Shown here piece after piece: positions 15,881 to 27,147 of a stretch of DNA of 64,000 nucleotides (within the stretch, counting starts at the first letter, position 1; each line of letters begins with the position of its first letter). Made by a program: the position numbers and the translations under genes. Under the pieces are notes generated by a model. The model made no database searches, was not told the DNA's origin, and saw nothing but the letters and a program-made list of their open reading frames with translations. This DNA comes from JBGAQP01 sp044220635 (GTDB taxonomy: Bacteria; Pseudomonadota; Gammaproteobacteria; Burkholderiales; Usitatibacteraceae): NCBI GenBank assembly GCA_044220635.1, contig JBGAQP010000009.1, positions 61,325-125,324 on the forward strand, given 5' to 3'.

Positions 15881-18523
15881 TCAGGCGGCCGAGCGGGCCA
15901 CCTCGACCACCTCGAAGACCTCGAGCTGGTCGCCGAGCTGGACGTCGCCGAAGTTGCGCAGGCTCAGGCCGCACTCGAAGCCCGCCTTCACTTCCTTCAC
16001 GTCGTCCTTGAAGCGCTTGAGGGAATCGAGCTCGCCGGTGTGGACGACGACCCCGCCGCGGATGACGCGCACCTGGGAGCCGCGCTTCACCACGCCCTCG
16101 GTCACCATGCAGCCCGCGACCGTGCCGACCTTCGAGATCTTGAAGACGTTGCGGACCTCGACCATTCCGATCACCGTCTCCTTGCGCTCCGGCGCAAGCA
16201 TGCCGGTCACGGCCGCCTTGAGGTCGTCGACCGCGTCGTAGATCACGTTGTAGTAGCGGATGTCGACGCCCGAATGCTCGGCGAGCTTGCGGGCCGCGGC
16301 ATCCGCCCGGGCGTTGAAGCCGATGATCACCGCCTTGGAGGCGAGCGCGAGGTTGATGTCCGACTCGGTGATGCCACCCACGCCCGTGTGGATGATGTTG
16401 ACCCTCACCTCCTCGGTCGAGAGCTTCGCGAGCGCGTGCGCGAGGCCCTCGTAGGAGCCCTGCACGTCGGCCTTGATGATGACGGCGAGCGTCTTCGCCC
16501 CGCCGCCCTCGGCCATCTGCTCGAACGCGTTCTCGAGCTTCGCCGCATGCGCCTTGGCGAGCTTCACGTCGCGGAACTTGCCCTGCCGGAAGAGCGCGAT
16601 CTCGCGCGCCTTGCGCTCGTCGTTGAGCACGAGGATCTCGTCGCCGGCCCGGGGCACGTCCTGCAGGCCCTGGATCTCGACGGGGATGGAGGGCCCGGCC
16701 TCGGTGACCGAGTCCCCGGTCTCGTCGGTCATCGCGCGCACGCGGCCGAACACGGCGCCCGCGAGCACGATGTCGCCCTTCCGGAGGGTCCCGGACTTCA
16801 CCAGCACGCTCGCCACGGGGCCGCGCCCCTTGTCGAGGCGCGACTCGATGACCATGCCCTTCGCGGGGGCGTTCACGGGGGCCTTGAGTTCGAGGACCTC
16901 CGACTGCAGCTGGATCGCCTCGAGCAGGCGGTCGAGGCCCTGCCCGGTCTTCGCCGAGACCTCGATGAACTGCGTCTCGCCGCCGAACTCCTCGGGGACG
17001 ACCTCCTGGGCGAGCAGCTCCTGCTTCACGCGCTGGGGATTGGCCTCGGGCTTGTCGATCTTGTTCACCGCGACCACGATCGGCACCCGGGCCGCCTTCG
17101 CGTGGTTGATGGCCTCGACCGTCTGCGGCATGACGCCGTCGTCGGCGGCCACCACCAGCACCACGAGGTCCGTGATCTGGCTGCCGCGCGCGCGCATGGC
17201 CGTGAAGGCCTCGTGGCCCGGCGTGTCGAGGAAGGTGATCACCCCCCGCGGCGTCTTCACGTGATAGGCGCCGATGTGCTGCGTGATGCCCCCGGCCTCG
17301 CCCACCGCGACCCGCGCCTTGCGGATCGCGTCGAGGAGCGAAGTCTTGCCGTGGTCGACGTGGCCCATCACGGTGACCACGGGCGGGCGGTTCTCGAGCT
17401 TGCCCTCCTCCTTGGCGACCGCCTCCGTGAGCAGCGCCTCGGGGTCGTCGAGCTTCGCGGGCTTGCCGACGTGGCCCATCTCCTGGACCACGATCATCGC
17501 CGTTTCCTGGTCGAGGACCTGGTTGATCGTGACCATGGAGCCCATCTTCATCATGACCTTGATCACCTCGGCCGCCTTGACCGACATCTTGTGCGCGAGG
17601 TCGCCCACGGTGATGGTCTCGGGCACGAGCACCTCGATCACCTTCGGCTCGACCGGAGCGGCGAAGGTGTGCGCCGACTCCTCGTCGCGGTGGCGCGCGC
17701 CCCGCGCGCCCGAGCGCCAGCCCTCGCGCCCGCCGCTCGCATCCCCGCGCGTCTTGATCATGCGGCGCTTGGCCGCCTCGTCCACCCAGCCGGTGGCGGG
17801 GCGCGCGAGCTTCTTGGGCGCCTTCTTGACTTCCTTCTCGCCGGGCTTGAGCACCGGGCGGTGCAGCGTTCCCTCGGTCCCGGCGGGCTTGGCCGCTCCC
17901 GCCTCGGGAGCGGGCGCCTCGGCCTTCACCTCGACCAGCACCGGGGCCTCGGCCTCGGTGGCGGGCTCCTCGCCCTTCTTGCGCACCACGCGCTTCTTCT
18001 TCGGCGCTTCGCCCTCGGCGGGAGCGGCGGCGGGCGCCTCGGCGGCCGCGGCCTCCTCGGCCTTCTTGCGGGTCACCTTCTTGGTCTTGGTCTGGGCGTC
18101 GGCGGCCTGGCGCGCCGCGAGCTCCGCCTGGCGCTTGGCCTCGGCCTCGCGCTTCTTCGCTTCCTCCTCGTCGATGATGGGCGCGGCCGGGACGGCGGGC
18201 TTCTCCGGCTCCACCACCTCGGGCTTGTCGACCTTGACGAAGGTGCGCTTCTTGCGGACCTCGACCTGGATCGTGCGCGCCTTGCCGGTCGCGTCCGCCT
18301 TCTTGATCTCGGTGGTCTGCTTGCGCGTGAGCGTGATCTTCTTCTTCTCTTCCTTGTTGCCGTGCATCTCGCGCAGGTAGTCGAGCAGCCGCGTCTTGTC
18401 CTGCTCCGTGACCGCGTCCTCCCCGGCCTTCTTCTTCACGCCGGCGGCGTGCAGCTGCTCGAGCAGCAGGGCGACGGGGAGCTTGAGCTCCTCGGCGAAT
18501 TGGGCGACGGTCGATTTGGCCAT
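15881..18523 (-). CDS. infB: Translation initiation factor IF-2
   Basis: IF-2 is the GTPase that delivers initiator tRNA to the ribosome. The 880-residue protein has an N-terminal IF2N domain (TVAQFAEELKLPVALLLEQL), a long charged Lys/Ala/Glu-rich linker to about residue 290, and a second IF2N-like module. The G domain carries GHVDHGKTSLLD (P-loop), DTPGHEAF (G3) and NKID (G4), followed by domains II to IV. The length is typical of proteobacterial IF-2. It is preceded by nusA with a 43-base gap. Confidence 0.98.
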   Translation of the reverse strand: MAKSTVAQFAEELKLPVALLLEQLHAAGVKKKAGEDAVTEQDKTRLLDYLREMHGNKEEKKKITLTRKQTTEIKKADATGKARTIQVEVRKKRTFVKVDKPEVVEPEKPAVPAAPIIDEEEAKKREAEAKRQAELAARQAADAQTKTKKVTRKKAEEAAAAEAPAAAPAEGEAPKKKRVVRKKGEEPATEAEAPVLVEVKAEAPAPEAGAAKPAGTEGTLHRPVLKPGEKEVKKAPKKLARPATGWVDEAAKRRMIKTRGDASGGREGWRSGARGARHRDEESAHTFAAPVEPKVIEVLVPETITVGDLAHKMSVKAAEVIKVMMKMGSMVTINQVLDQETAMIVVQEMGHVGKPAKLDDPEALLTEAVAKEEGKLENRPPVVTVMGHVDHGKTSLLDAIRKARVAVGEAGGITQHIGAYHVKTPRGVITFLDTPGHEAFTAMRARGSQITDLVVLVVAADDGVMPQTVEAINHAKAARVPIVVAVNKIDKPEANPQRVKQELLAQEVVPEEFGGETQFIEVSAKTGQGLDRLLEAIQLQSEVLELKAPVNAPAKGMVIESRLDKGRGPVASVLVKSGTLRKGDIVLAGAVFGRVRAMTDETGDSVTEAGPSIPVEIQGLQDVPRAGDEILVLNDERKAREIALFRQGKFRDVKLAKAHAAKLENAFEQMAEGGGAKTLAVIIKADVQGSYEGLAHALAKLSTEEVRVNIIHTGVGGITESDINLALASKAVIIGFNARADAAARKLAEHSGVDIRYYNVIYDAVDDLKAAVTGMLAPERKETVIGMVEVRNVFKISKVGTVAGCMVTEGVVKRGSQVRVIRGGVVVHTGELDSLKRFKDDVKEVKAGFECGLSLRNFGDVQLGDQLEVFEVVEVARSAA

Positions 18524-18566
18524 TTCTCTCTGGTTTCCCGGCTCTCGTGTTTCCCGGCGGCGGCCC

Positions 18567-20054
<1,488 letters not shown>

Positions 20055-20075
20055 GACCCCTGGATCCTCCGACCC

Positions 20076-20513
20076 TCAGACTTCCGGAACGAGCCGCGCG
20101 CGCTCGATGTCCTCGAACGCGAACGCCTGGCGCTCCCCGCCGACATCCACCACCACGCGGCCGTCCTCGACCCCGGCGAGCCGGCCCTCGAAGCGCCGCC
20201 GCCCCGCCACCGGCAGTTTCAGCCTCAACGAGGCGAGGCTGCCGGCGAATCGCTCGTAGTCCGCCACCCGCTTGAGCGGCCGGTCGAGGCCCGGCGAGGA
20301 CACTTCCAGCCGCTCGTAATCGATGCCCTCGACCGCGAGCACCCGGCTCAGGTGGTGGCTCGCCCGGGCGCAATCGTCGACCGTGATGCCCCTGGGGGCA
20401 TCGATGAAGACGCGCAGCAGCCCTCCGCGCGACGCCTCCAGGTCGACCAGCTCGTAACCGAGGGACCCGAGGGTTGTTTCCAGCCAGCCTTCGCTACTCG
20501 CAATCGGTTTCAC
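20076..20513 (-). CDS. rimP: Ribosome maturation factor RimP
   Basis: RimP is needed for maturation of the 30S subunit. The core is visible as WLETTLGSLGYELVDLEASR, then RVFIDAPRGITVDDCARASH and SSPGLDRPLKRVADYERFAG. The GTG at 20513 is preferred (145 residues), because it opens just before the conserved domain. An in-frame ATG at 20540 would add the residues MGGSAHFLF but lies inside a terminator hairpin, so it is probably not used. No clear ribosome site precedes the GTG. It is the first gene of the operon that runs to pnp. Confidence 0.9.
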   Translation of the reverse strand: MKPIASSEGWLETTLGSLGYELVDLEASRGGLLRVFIDAPRGITVDDCARASHHLSRVLAVEGIDYERLEVSSPGLDRPLKRVADYERFAGSLASLRLKLPVAGRRRFEGRLAGVEDGRVVVDVGGERQAFAFEDIERARLVPEV

Positions 20514-20515
20514 AA

Positions 20516-20540
20516 ACAAAAAATGGGCGCTGCCGCCCAT
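20516..20540 (-). terminator. Terminator/attenuator in the rimP leader
   Basis: On the minus strand a 7-bp stem (ATGGGCG / CGCCCAT) with loop GCAG is followed at once by TTTTTTGTTT. It lies immediately upstream of the rimP GTG and so can control entry into the whole rimP-pnp operon. Confidence 0.8.
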
Positions 20541-20887
20541 CTCATTCTTTTGAAAGCGGGAAATTCTATCACGTTTCGACGTGCCGGAGAAAGCGCGCCG
20601 CTTCGTGCCACACGGTGTTGCGCGGCGGCCACAGACCGCCTCCGGATGCGCCCCGAAATGCGCGAAATCCCCCTCCCGGCGAGCCTCGGTAACAAACGGC
20701 AAGCCCCTGTTCGGGAAAGGCTTTCGGGCCCTTTCCGTGGATCGCTGCGCGGGGGCGCCACACGCGGTGAACGCCCACAACATTCCGCGACAAGCCGCTA
20801 CAGACCGCAGGGTCCGCTTCAGTAGCATCGGCGACGCCGCAACGGCGTGATTCGACAGCGAAATCAACAACCAGAGGACAACCCCAG
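20541..20887. other. Divergent intergenic region rimP / TonB receptor
   Basis: No gene is seen here. On the minus strand a -10-like TAGAAT at 20563-20568 could start the rimP transcript near 20556. On the plus side the region holds a TGTTGCG heptamer (20616-20622) and two copies of ACAGACCGC (20631-20639 and 20800-20808). It also holds a 16-bp element GCGCCACACGCGGTGA (20755-20770) that recurs with one mismatch upstream of the receptor gene at 28733. No confident sigma-70 promoter was found for the receptor gene. Confidence 0.5.
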
Positions 20888-23515
20888 ATGAGGAAGTCGA
20901 ACCAGAGGCTCGCCGCGGCGCTCGCCGCGGCCCTCGCCGCGGCGGCCGACCCGGCTGCCGCGCAGTCCCCGGCCCAGAAGGTCGAGAAGATCGAAGTGAC
21001 CGGTTCGAACATCAAGCGCGTGGACCAGGAGGGGCCCGCGCCGGTGCAGATCATCTCGCGCGAGCAGATCGAGCGCACGGGCGCCAACACCCTGGCCGAG
21101 GCGATCCGCATCCTGCCCGCCAACACCAATGCCTCCTTCGACGAGACGTTCACGGGCAGCTTCGCGCGCGGCTCCGCGGGCGTGTCGCTGCGCGGGCTCG
21201 GGCAGAAGTCGACGCTGGTGCTGATCAACGGCCGCCGCATGGCGGTCTACAGCTTCGCGCAGAACCTCCAGGACGGATTCGTCGACCTGAACAGCATCCC
21301 GCTCGCGGCCATCGAGCGCGTCGAGGTCCTCAAGGACGGCGCCTCCGCGATCTACGGCTCGGACGCCATCGCGGGCGTCGTGAACGTGATCCTGCGCAAG
21401 GACTACCGCGGCCTGGAGGCGACGATCGGCGGCGGCGTCACTTCCGAGCGCGACGGCCAGGAATTCCGGCTCAACGGCGCCGCGGGCACCGGGGATCTCG
21501 CCAAGGACGGCCACAACTTCCTGCTCGCGTTCGACTACTTCAACCGCGAGGCCATCTGGGCGCGCGACCGGGCGCTCACCTCGGAGAGCGACTACCGGCG
21601 CTTCCCGGGCGGCGAGAACCTGCCCAATTCCACGCTCTCGAACCCCGGCACCTACCTGCGCCGCCCGGGAACGAACCCGTTCCCGGGATTCACGCGCCAG
21701 CCCTTCGCGAACTGCCCGCCCGAGCGGGTGCTCTTCTTCGCGGGCAACTTCAACTGCACGGAGAACCTGAACCTCTACCACTCGGCGGTCCCGGAGACGA
21801 CCCGCGCCGGGATCTACGGGCGCGGGACCTGGGAGATCTCGCCGAGCCTGGGCGCGTTCGCCGAGCTCGCCTTCAACGCGAACGAGACCTTCACCCAGAA
21901 CCCGCCCTTCACCGTTCCCTCCGCGCAGATCGGTCCCGGCGTGGCGCGCACCGTCCAGGCGATCCTGCCCGTCGGCCACAACTCGAACCCCTTCGGCGTG
22001 CCCGTCGAGGTCCGCTACCGCTTCAGCGACGTCGGTCCGCGCCGGATCGTGAACACGACGGACGCGACCCGCCTCGTCGCCGGCCTCAACGGGACCTGGA
22101 AGGACTGGCAGTGGGAGGCGGCGGCCGGCTACACGAAGAGCGATTCGGAACAGCGCGACCACAACAACATCCGCATCTCGGGCCTCCTCGCGGCGATCGC
22201 CGACGGCTCCTACAACTTCGTGAACAACGCGGCGAACAGTGCCGCGACCTACGACCGCATCCGCGTCGACTACTCGCGATTCGGCACCTCGGAGCTCTCC
22301 TTCGTCGACGCGAAGGCGAGCTCGGAGCTGATGGCCATGCAGCACGGGCCGCTCGCCATGGCCATGGGCGCGGAATACCGCCGCGAGGACTACGACGACC
22401 GCTCCGACCCGGTGCTCACCTCCGGCGACGTGCTCGGCCGCGGCAGCACCCAGGCGAAGGGCAGCCGCGACATCGTCTCGGGCTACGTGGAGTTCAGCAT
22501 CCCGGCGGCGCGCAACCTCGAGCTGCAGCTCGCGGGACGCGCCGACCACTACAGCGACTTCGGCAGCTCCACGACGCCGAAGGTCGGGCTGCGCTGGTCC
22601 CCCGACCCGAGGCTTCTGCTGCGCGCCACCTACGCCCAGGGCTTCCGGGCGCCCTCGATTCCCGAAAGCGGCGAGTCGAGCGCGTTCTTCTTCCAGACCC
22701 TCGAGGACACGACGCGCTGCGCGATCAACCCGACCTACTGCGGCCCGGTCTCGGTCCCCGGGTCCTTCTCCGCGAACCCGGAGCTCAAGCCCGAGAAGTC
22801 CGACAGCTGGACGGCGGGCTTCGTCTGGGAGCCGGTTCGCGACGCGAGCCTCGCCCTGGACTATTTCTTCATCAAGCAGAAGGACCTCGTCTCCTCGCGC
22901 GACTTCCAGTTCATCCTCGACAACGAGGCGCTCTACCCGCAGTACGTCACCCGCGGTGCCCCGACCGCCGACGACATCCAGCGCGGCGCGCCGGGTCCGC
23001 TGGTGATCGTGGCGGTGCCCTTCGAGAACCTCCAGAAGGTGGAGACCTCGGGCATCGACATCGACGCGCGCTACCGCTGGACGGGTGGCGAGGCAGGGCG
23101 CTTCACGCTCGGCTTCACGGGCTCCTACCTGCTGTCCTACAAGTCGCCGCTCGCCCCCGAGGAGCCCCTGACGGAGTTCGCCGGGACCTACAACTACCCG
23201 CGCTTCAAGGGCGTGGCCTCCCTCGCCTGGGACCGCGGGCCGTGGTCGGCGACCGTCCTCGTGAACTACATCGACGGCTACGACCAGTCGGATGCCGCCT
23301 CCTCCACCGCCGATCCCCGGATCAAGTCGTGGACCACGGTGGACCTCCAGGGCGCCTGGTCCGGGTGGCGCAACGCCAAGGTCACCGTCGGCGTGAAGAA
23401 CGCTGCCGACAAGGCCCCGCCCGTCGCGATCGCCGAGACCCTGCTTTACAACTTCGAACAGCACAGCCTGCGCGGGCTTTTCGCCTACGCGAGCCTGAGC
23501 TACCGCTTCCGCTGA
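20888..23515 (+). CDS. TonB-dependent outer-membrane receptor, type I (copy A)
   Basis: This 875-residue outer-membrane receptor would import a ligand with energy from TonB-ExbBD. The signal peptide ends near AAAQ (residue 26). A TonB-box-like segment QKVEKIEVTGSNIKR follows. The plug domain runs from about residue 45 to 170 (VSLRGLGQKSTLVLINGRR, VEVLKDGASAIYGSDAIAG), then the beta-barrel, which ends in the terminal strand YASLSYRFR. Extracellular loops contain cysteine pairs, for example CAINPTYC. The ligand cannot be read from the sequence. It resembles the receptor at 28733 more than the two type II receptors. The type II gene at 23548 follows after 32 bases. Confidence 0.92.
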   Translation: MRKSNQRLAAALAAALAAAADPAAAQSPAQKVEKIEVTGSNIKRVDQEGPAPVQIISREQIERTGANTLAEAIRILPANTNASFDETFTGSFARGSAGVSLRGLGQKSTLVLINGRRMAVYSFAQNLQDGFVDLNSIPLAAIERVEVLKDGASAIYGSDAIAGVVNVILRKDYRGLEATIGGGVTSERDGQEFRLNGAAGTGDLAKDGHNFLLAFDYFNREAIWARDRALTSESDYRRFPGGENLPNSTLSNPGTYLRRPGTNPFPGFTRQPFANCPPERVLFFAGNFNCTENLNLYHSAVPETTRAGIYGRGTWEISPSLGAFAELAFNANETFTQNPPFTVPSAQIGPGVARTVQAILPVGHNSNPFGVPVEVRYRFSDVGPRRIVNTTDATRLVAGLNGTWKDWQWEAAAGYTKSDSEQRDHNNIRISGLLAAIADGSYNFVNNAANSAATYDRIRVDYSRFGTSELSFVDAKASSELMAMQHGPLAMAMGAEYRREDYDDRSDPVLTSGDVLGRGSTQAKGSRDIVSGYVEFSIPAARNLELQLAGRADHYSDFGSSTTPKVGLRWSPDPRLLLRATYAQGFRAPSIPESGESSAFFFQTLEDTTRCAINPTYCGPVSVPGSFSANPELKPEKSDSWTAGFVWEPVRDASLALDYFFIKQKDLVSSRDFQFILDNEALYPQYVTRGAPTADDIQRGAPGPLVIVAVPFENLQKVETSGIDIDARYRWTGGEAGRFTLGFTGSYLLSYKSPLAPEEPLTEFAGTYNYPRFKGVASLAWDRGPWSATVLVNYIDGYDQSDAASSTADPRIKSWTTVDLQGAWSGWRNAKVTVGVKNAADKAPPVAIAETLLYNFEQHSLRGLFAYASLSYRFR

Positions 23516-23547
23516 CGCACCCACAAGAAACCTTCAGGAGAGCCGCC

Positions 23548-26316
23548 ATGAGAACCCATCCGAAATCCCGACTGACCGTCCTCGCCGCCGCGATCGGCGC
23601 GGCGCTCGCCGCGAACGCGCCCGCCGCCCTCGCCCAGCAGGCCCAGAAGGTCGAGAAGATCGAAGTCACGGGCTCCAACATCAAGCGCATCGAGGGCGAG
23701 GGCGCGCTGCCCGTCACCGTCATCTCCCGCGACGAGATCGAGAAGTCCGGGGTCACCACCGCCGCCGAGCTGATGGACCGCATCTCGGCGAGCAGCGCCG
23801 GCGGCTACAACGTCTCCCTGGGCGTGGGCGACTCGGCGACCCCGGGCCTGTCGGCCGTCTCCCTGCGCGGCCTGGGCTCCACCAACACCCTCGTGCTCCT
23901 GAACGGCCGGCGCCTGTCGAACTACGCCTTCAACGCCTCCGGCGGCGGCACGGTCAACCTGAACCAGATCCCGCTCGCGGCCGTCGAGCGCGTCGAGGTG
24001 CTGAAGGACGGCGCCTCCGCGATCTACGGCACGGACGCGATCGGCGGCGTGATCAACTTCATCCTCCGGAAGGACTACACGGGCATCGAGGTGAGCGCCT
24101 ACGGCACGAGCACCGACGAAGGCGGCGGCAACACGCGGCGCTATTCCGGTTCCATCGGCTTCGGCGACATCAACAAGCAGCGCTTCAACATCCTCGCGAC
24201 GGTCGACTACCAGAAGGACACGCCGCTCAAGGCGAGCCAGCGCGCGCGCTTCGCCGGCACGGCGATCCGACCGGATCTCGGCTTCGCCCAGACCTCCGGG
24301 AACGTGTATCCGGCAAACTTCGTCTTCGGCGGCCAGAACCTCAACGTCACGGCGGTCGACGGCTGCGTCCCCTCGGCGGGCTCCTTCCGCGTGAACGCGG
24401 CCACGGGCGTACCCGAGCCGCTGCAGACGTTCTGCCGCTACGACTTCACCTCGGTGCTCGACATCTACCCGCCTTCGGAGCGCAAGGGCTTCTTCACGCG
24501 CGCCGCGCTGCAGCTCGGCAACGACCACCAGGCGTTCCTCGAGTACCACCTGTCGCAGAACGAGGTGACCTTCGCCTCCTCGGAAACGCCGGTGAACGAC
24601 TTCAACGGCAACGGCCCCTTCCTCTACCCGGCGGGCGGGCGCTACTACCCGGGCGTGGTCAACCTGCCGGGCGGGGGCACGGTCAGTCCCACGGGGGACC
24701 TGCCCCTCGCCTGGCGCCTGAAGGACGGGGGCCTTCGCACGAACCGCTCGGACTCCGAGGAGCAGCGCCTCGTCGTCGGCCTGCAGGGCGTGCTCATGGG
24801 CTGGGACTACAACACCGCCTACAACTCGAGCAAGTCGGAGGCCGTGGACAACTACGTGGACGGCTGGGTGCGCGAGTCGATCCTGCGCCAGGTGCTCGCC
24901 ACGGGCAACGTCGACGTGTTCAGCGGCAGCCCCCTCGACCAGCAGGGGCAGGCCCTGGTCGATTCCGCCAAGATCCTCGAGAAGGTGCGCGAGTCCGAGG
25001 CCACGGTGACTTCCTTCGACGGGCGCATCTCGAAGGAGATCATGGAGCTGAAGAACGGCCCCATGGCCCTCGCCATGGGATTCGAGCGCCGCGAGGAGGA
25101 GCTCAACGACCAGCCGCAGTCGGTGCTCTTCTCCGGCGACATCCAGGGCGGCGGCGGCGCGCTCCCGCCGACCACGGCCGACCGCACGGTCACGGCGTTC
25201 TTCGGCGAGCTCAACATCCCGATCCTGCGCAACCTCGAGGCGCAGCTCGCGGTGCGCTACGACGACTACAGCGACTTCGGCAACACCACCAACCCGAAGG
25301 TGGCGCTGCGCTGGACGCCCACGAAGTCGACGCTGGTGCGCGCTTCCTACAGCACGGGCTTCCGCGCGCCGACGCTCTCCGACCTCTTCCTGCCGCGCTT
25401 CCTGTCGAACACGGCCGACACCCACAACGACCCGATCCGCTGCCCGAACTCGACGCCGATCGGCGGATTCGTCAACGCGGGTCTCGAGTGCGACGCGCAG
25501 TTCCAGAACCAGCTGGGCGGCAACACGGCGCTGCAACCCGAGGAATCGCGCCAGTGGACCATCGGCGTGATCTTCGAGCCGACCACGAACACCTCGATCG
25601 GCGCGGACTTCTGGACGATCCGCCGCGAGGACTCGATCGGCGCGCTGGGCGACACCACGGTCTTCGACGTCTACGGCGGCGCGGACCCGTTGAACGGCGG
25701 CGGCCGGTTCGTGCGCACGGCGCGCCAGCCCGACGGCTCGTGCGTCGGGGATCTGCCGGGCGCGCCGACCCCGGCGAGCATTGCCTGCCCGATCGACTAC
25801 GTGATCCAGGTTCAGGAGAACTTGGGCAACTTCGTGGTCACGGGCGTCGACCTCTCCGGGACGATTCGCTTCCGGGCCTCCGACTGGGGCCAGTTCACGC
25901 TGCGCGGCGAGGGCACCTACATCTACCGCTACCGCTACCAGCAGCAATCCGGCGGGCCCTACATCGACAACGTGGGCAAGTTCACGGCCGACAACGGCGC
26001 GATCCCGCGCTGGCGGCATTTCATCACCCTCGACTGGCGCAACGGGCCCTGGGGCGCCACCCTCGGCCAGAACTTCCAGCTCGGCTACGTCGACGCGAGC
26101 GGCGCGCGCCGGGTGGCGAGCTACGAGACCTGGGACCTGCAGGGAACCTGGGCGGGCTGGAGGGGCCTCACCGTCACGCTCGGCATCCGCAACGTGCTCG
26201 ACCGGGACCCGCCCGCCTCCGACCAGGGCCAGACTTTCCAGATCGGCTACGACCCGACCAACACGGACGCCCACGGGAGGACCTACTATCTGGGCCTCAA
26301 GTACGCGTTCAAGTGA
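23548..26316 (+). CDS. TonB-dependent outer-membrane receptor, type II (copy B)
   Basis: The 922-residue receptor starts at ATG 23548, behind the ribosome site CAGGAGA. It has a signal peptide (cleavage near ALAQQ), the same TonB-box-like EKIEVTGSNIKR, then a plug domain (VSLRGLGSTNTLVLLNGRRL, VEVLKDGASAIYGTDAIGG) and a barrel ending GLKYAFK. It is a close paralogue of the gene at 31653, with long stretches of identical DNA. It is probably cotranscribed with copy A. The ligand is unknown; no TonB, ExbBD or SusD-like gene is present nearby. Confidence 0.92.
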   Translation: MRTHPKSRLTVLAAAIGAALAANAPAALAQQAQKVEKIEVTGSNIKRIEGEGALPVTVISRDEIEKSGVTTAAELMDRISASSAGGYNVSLGVGDSATPGLSAVSLRGLGSTNTLVLLNGRRLSNYAFNASGGGTVNLNQIPLAAVERVEVLKDGASAIYGTDAIGGVINFILRKDYTGIEVSAYGTSTDEGGGNTRRYSGSIGFGDINKQRFNILATVDYQKDTPLKASQRARFAGTAIRPDLGFAQTSGNVYPANFVFGGQNLNVTAVDGCVPSAGSFRVNAATGVPEPLQTFCRYDFTSVLDIYPPSERKGFFTRAALQLGNDHQAFLEYHLSQNEVTFASSETPVNDFNGNGPFLYPAGGRYYPGVVNLPGGGTVSPTGDLPLAWRLKDGGLRTNRSDSEEQRLVVGLQGVLMGWDYNTAYNSSKSEAVDNYVDGWVRESILRQVLATGNVDVFSGSPLDQQGQALVDSAKILEKVRESEATVTSFDGRISKEIMELKNGPMALAMGFERREEELNDQPQSVLFSGDIQGGGGALPPTTADRTVTAFFGELNIPILRNLEAQLAVRYDDYSDFGNTTNPKVALRWTPTKSTLVRASYSTGFRAPTLSDLFLPRFLSNTADTHNDPIRCPNSTPIGGFVNAGLECDAQFQNQLGGNTALQPEESRQWTIGVIFEPTTNTSIGADFWTIRREDSIGALGDTTVFDVYGGADPLNGGGRFVRTARQPDGSCVGDLPGAPTPASIACPIDYVIQVQENLGNFVVTGVDLSGTIRFRASDWGQFTLRGEGTYIYRYRYQQQSGGPYIDNVGKFTADNGAIPRWRHFITLDWRNGPWGATLGQNFQLGYVDASGARRVASYETWDLQGTWAGWRGLTVTLGIRNVLDRDPPASDQGQTFQIGYDPTNTDAHGRTYYLGLKYAFK

Positions 26317-26387
26317 CCGCGGATGCGGGCGCGGCGACGCGCCCGCCCTCGCGTAAACTGGCGCCGCCCGCCGGATCAGGAGAAGGC

Positions 26388-27119
26388 ATGGACATCTCGG
26401 ACGTGAATACCCTCGCCACCACCCAGCGGGTGCTCCTCGTGGAGGACGATGCCCGCCTGGCGGACCTCATCGCCGAGTACCTGCGCAAGAACGGGATGGA
26501 GGTCCACTGCGAGCGCCGGGGCGACCTCGCCATCGAGAGGACCTACGAGCTCGAGCCCGACCTCGTGGTTCTCGACGTGATGCTGCCGGGCCGCGACGGC
26601 TTCGACATCTGCCGCGAGCTGCGCTCCCGCGGGGCGACCCTGCCGATCGTGATCCTCACGGCGCGCGACGAGGACTTCGACCGCGTGCTGGGCCTCGAGC
26701 TCGGCGCCGACGAGTTCATCCCCAAGCCGATCCAGCCGCGCGTGCTCCTCGCCCACATCCGCGCGGTGCTGCGTCGCGCGGGCATGGCCGAGCGGCCGGG
26801 CGGCGGGGCCGACACCCTCGCCTTCGGCAAGCTCGAGATCGACAACGCCTCGCGCGAGGTGCGCCTCGCGGGCCAGCCCGTCGACCTCACCACCTCCGAG
26901 TTCGACGTCCTCTGGCTCCTCGCCCGGCATGCGGGCAAGGTCCTGTCGCGCAACGACATCCTCCAGAGCCTGCGCAGCCTCGACTACGACGGCTCGGACC
27001 GCTCCGTCGACTGCCGCATCTACCGCCTGCGGCGCAAGCTCGGCGACCTCGCGGCGAGCACCGAGCGCATCAAGACGATCCGCAACGTGGGATACCTCTT
27101 CAGCCCGACGAACTGGTAG
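26388..27119 (+). CDS. OmpR-family response regulator (RstA-like)
   Basis: The 243-residue DNA-binding regulator has a receiver domain with the acidic pair near residues 20-21, phospho-acceptor Asp63 in VVLDVMLPGRDGFD, Thr91 and Lys113 (FIPKPIQPR). The winged-helix domain has LTTSEFDVLWLLARHAGKVL and ends VGYLFSPTNW. Sequence and pairing resemble RstA. A CAGGAGAAGG ribosome site precedes the ATG. It lies 71 bases after receptor B and 28 bases before its kinase, so it is likely to regulate the flanking receptor genes; this is inferred. Confidence 0.9.
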   Translation: MDISDVNTLATTQRVLLVEDDARLADLIAEYLRKNGMEVHCERRGDLAIERTYELEPDLVVLDVMLPGRDGFDICRELRSRGATLPIVILTARDEDFDRVLGLELGADEFIPKPIQPRVLLAHIRAVLRRAGMAERPGGGADTLAFGKLEIDNASREVRLAGQPVDLTTSEFDVLWLLARHAGKVLSRNDILQSLRSLDYDGSDRSVDCRIYRLRRKLGDLAASTERIKTIRNVGYLFSPTNW

Positions 27120-27147
27120 CCGCGGGCCCCTCGCGGCCGGCCCCGCC

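Noticed and set aside
20514..20540. ATG at 20540 as the start of rimP
   Set aside because: It lies within a perfect terminator hairpin, and the extra residues are outside the conserved RimP domain.
20864..23524. Large minus-strand frames opposite the receptor genes
   Set aside because: They mirror the third-codon G/C bias of the receptor genes; the translations resemble no protein family.
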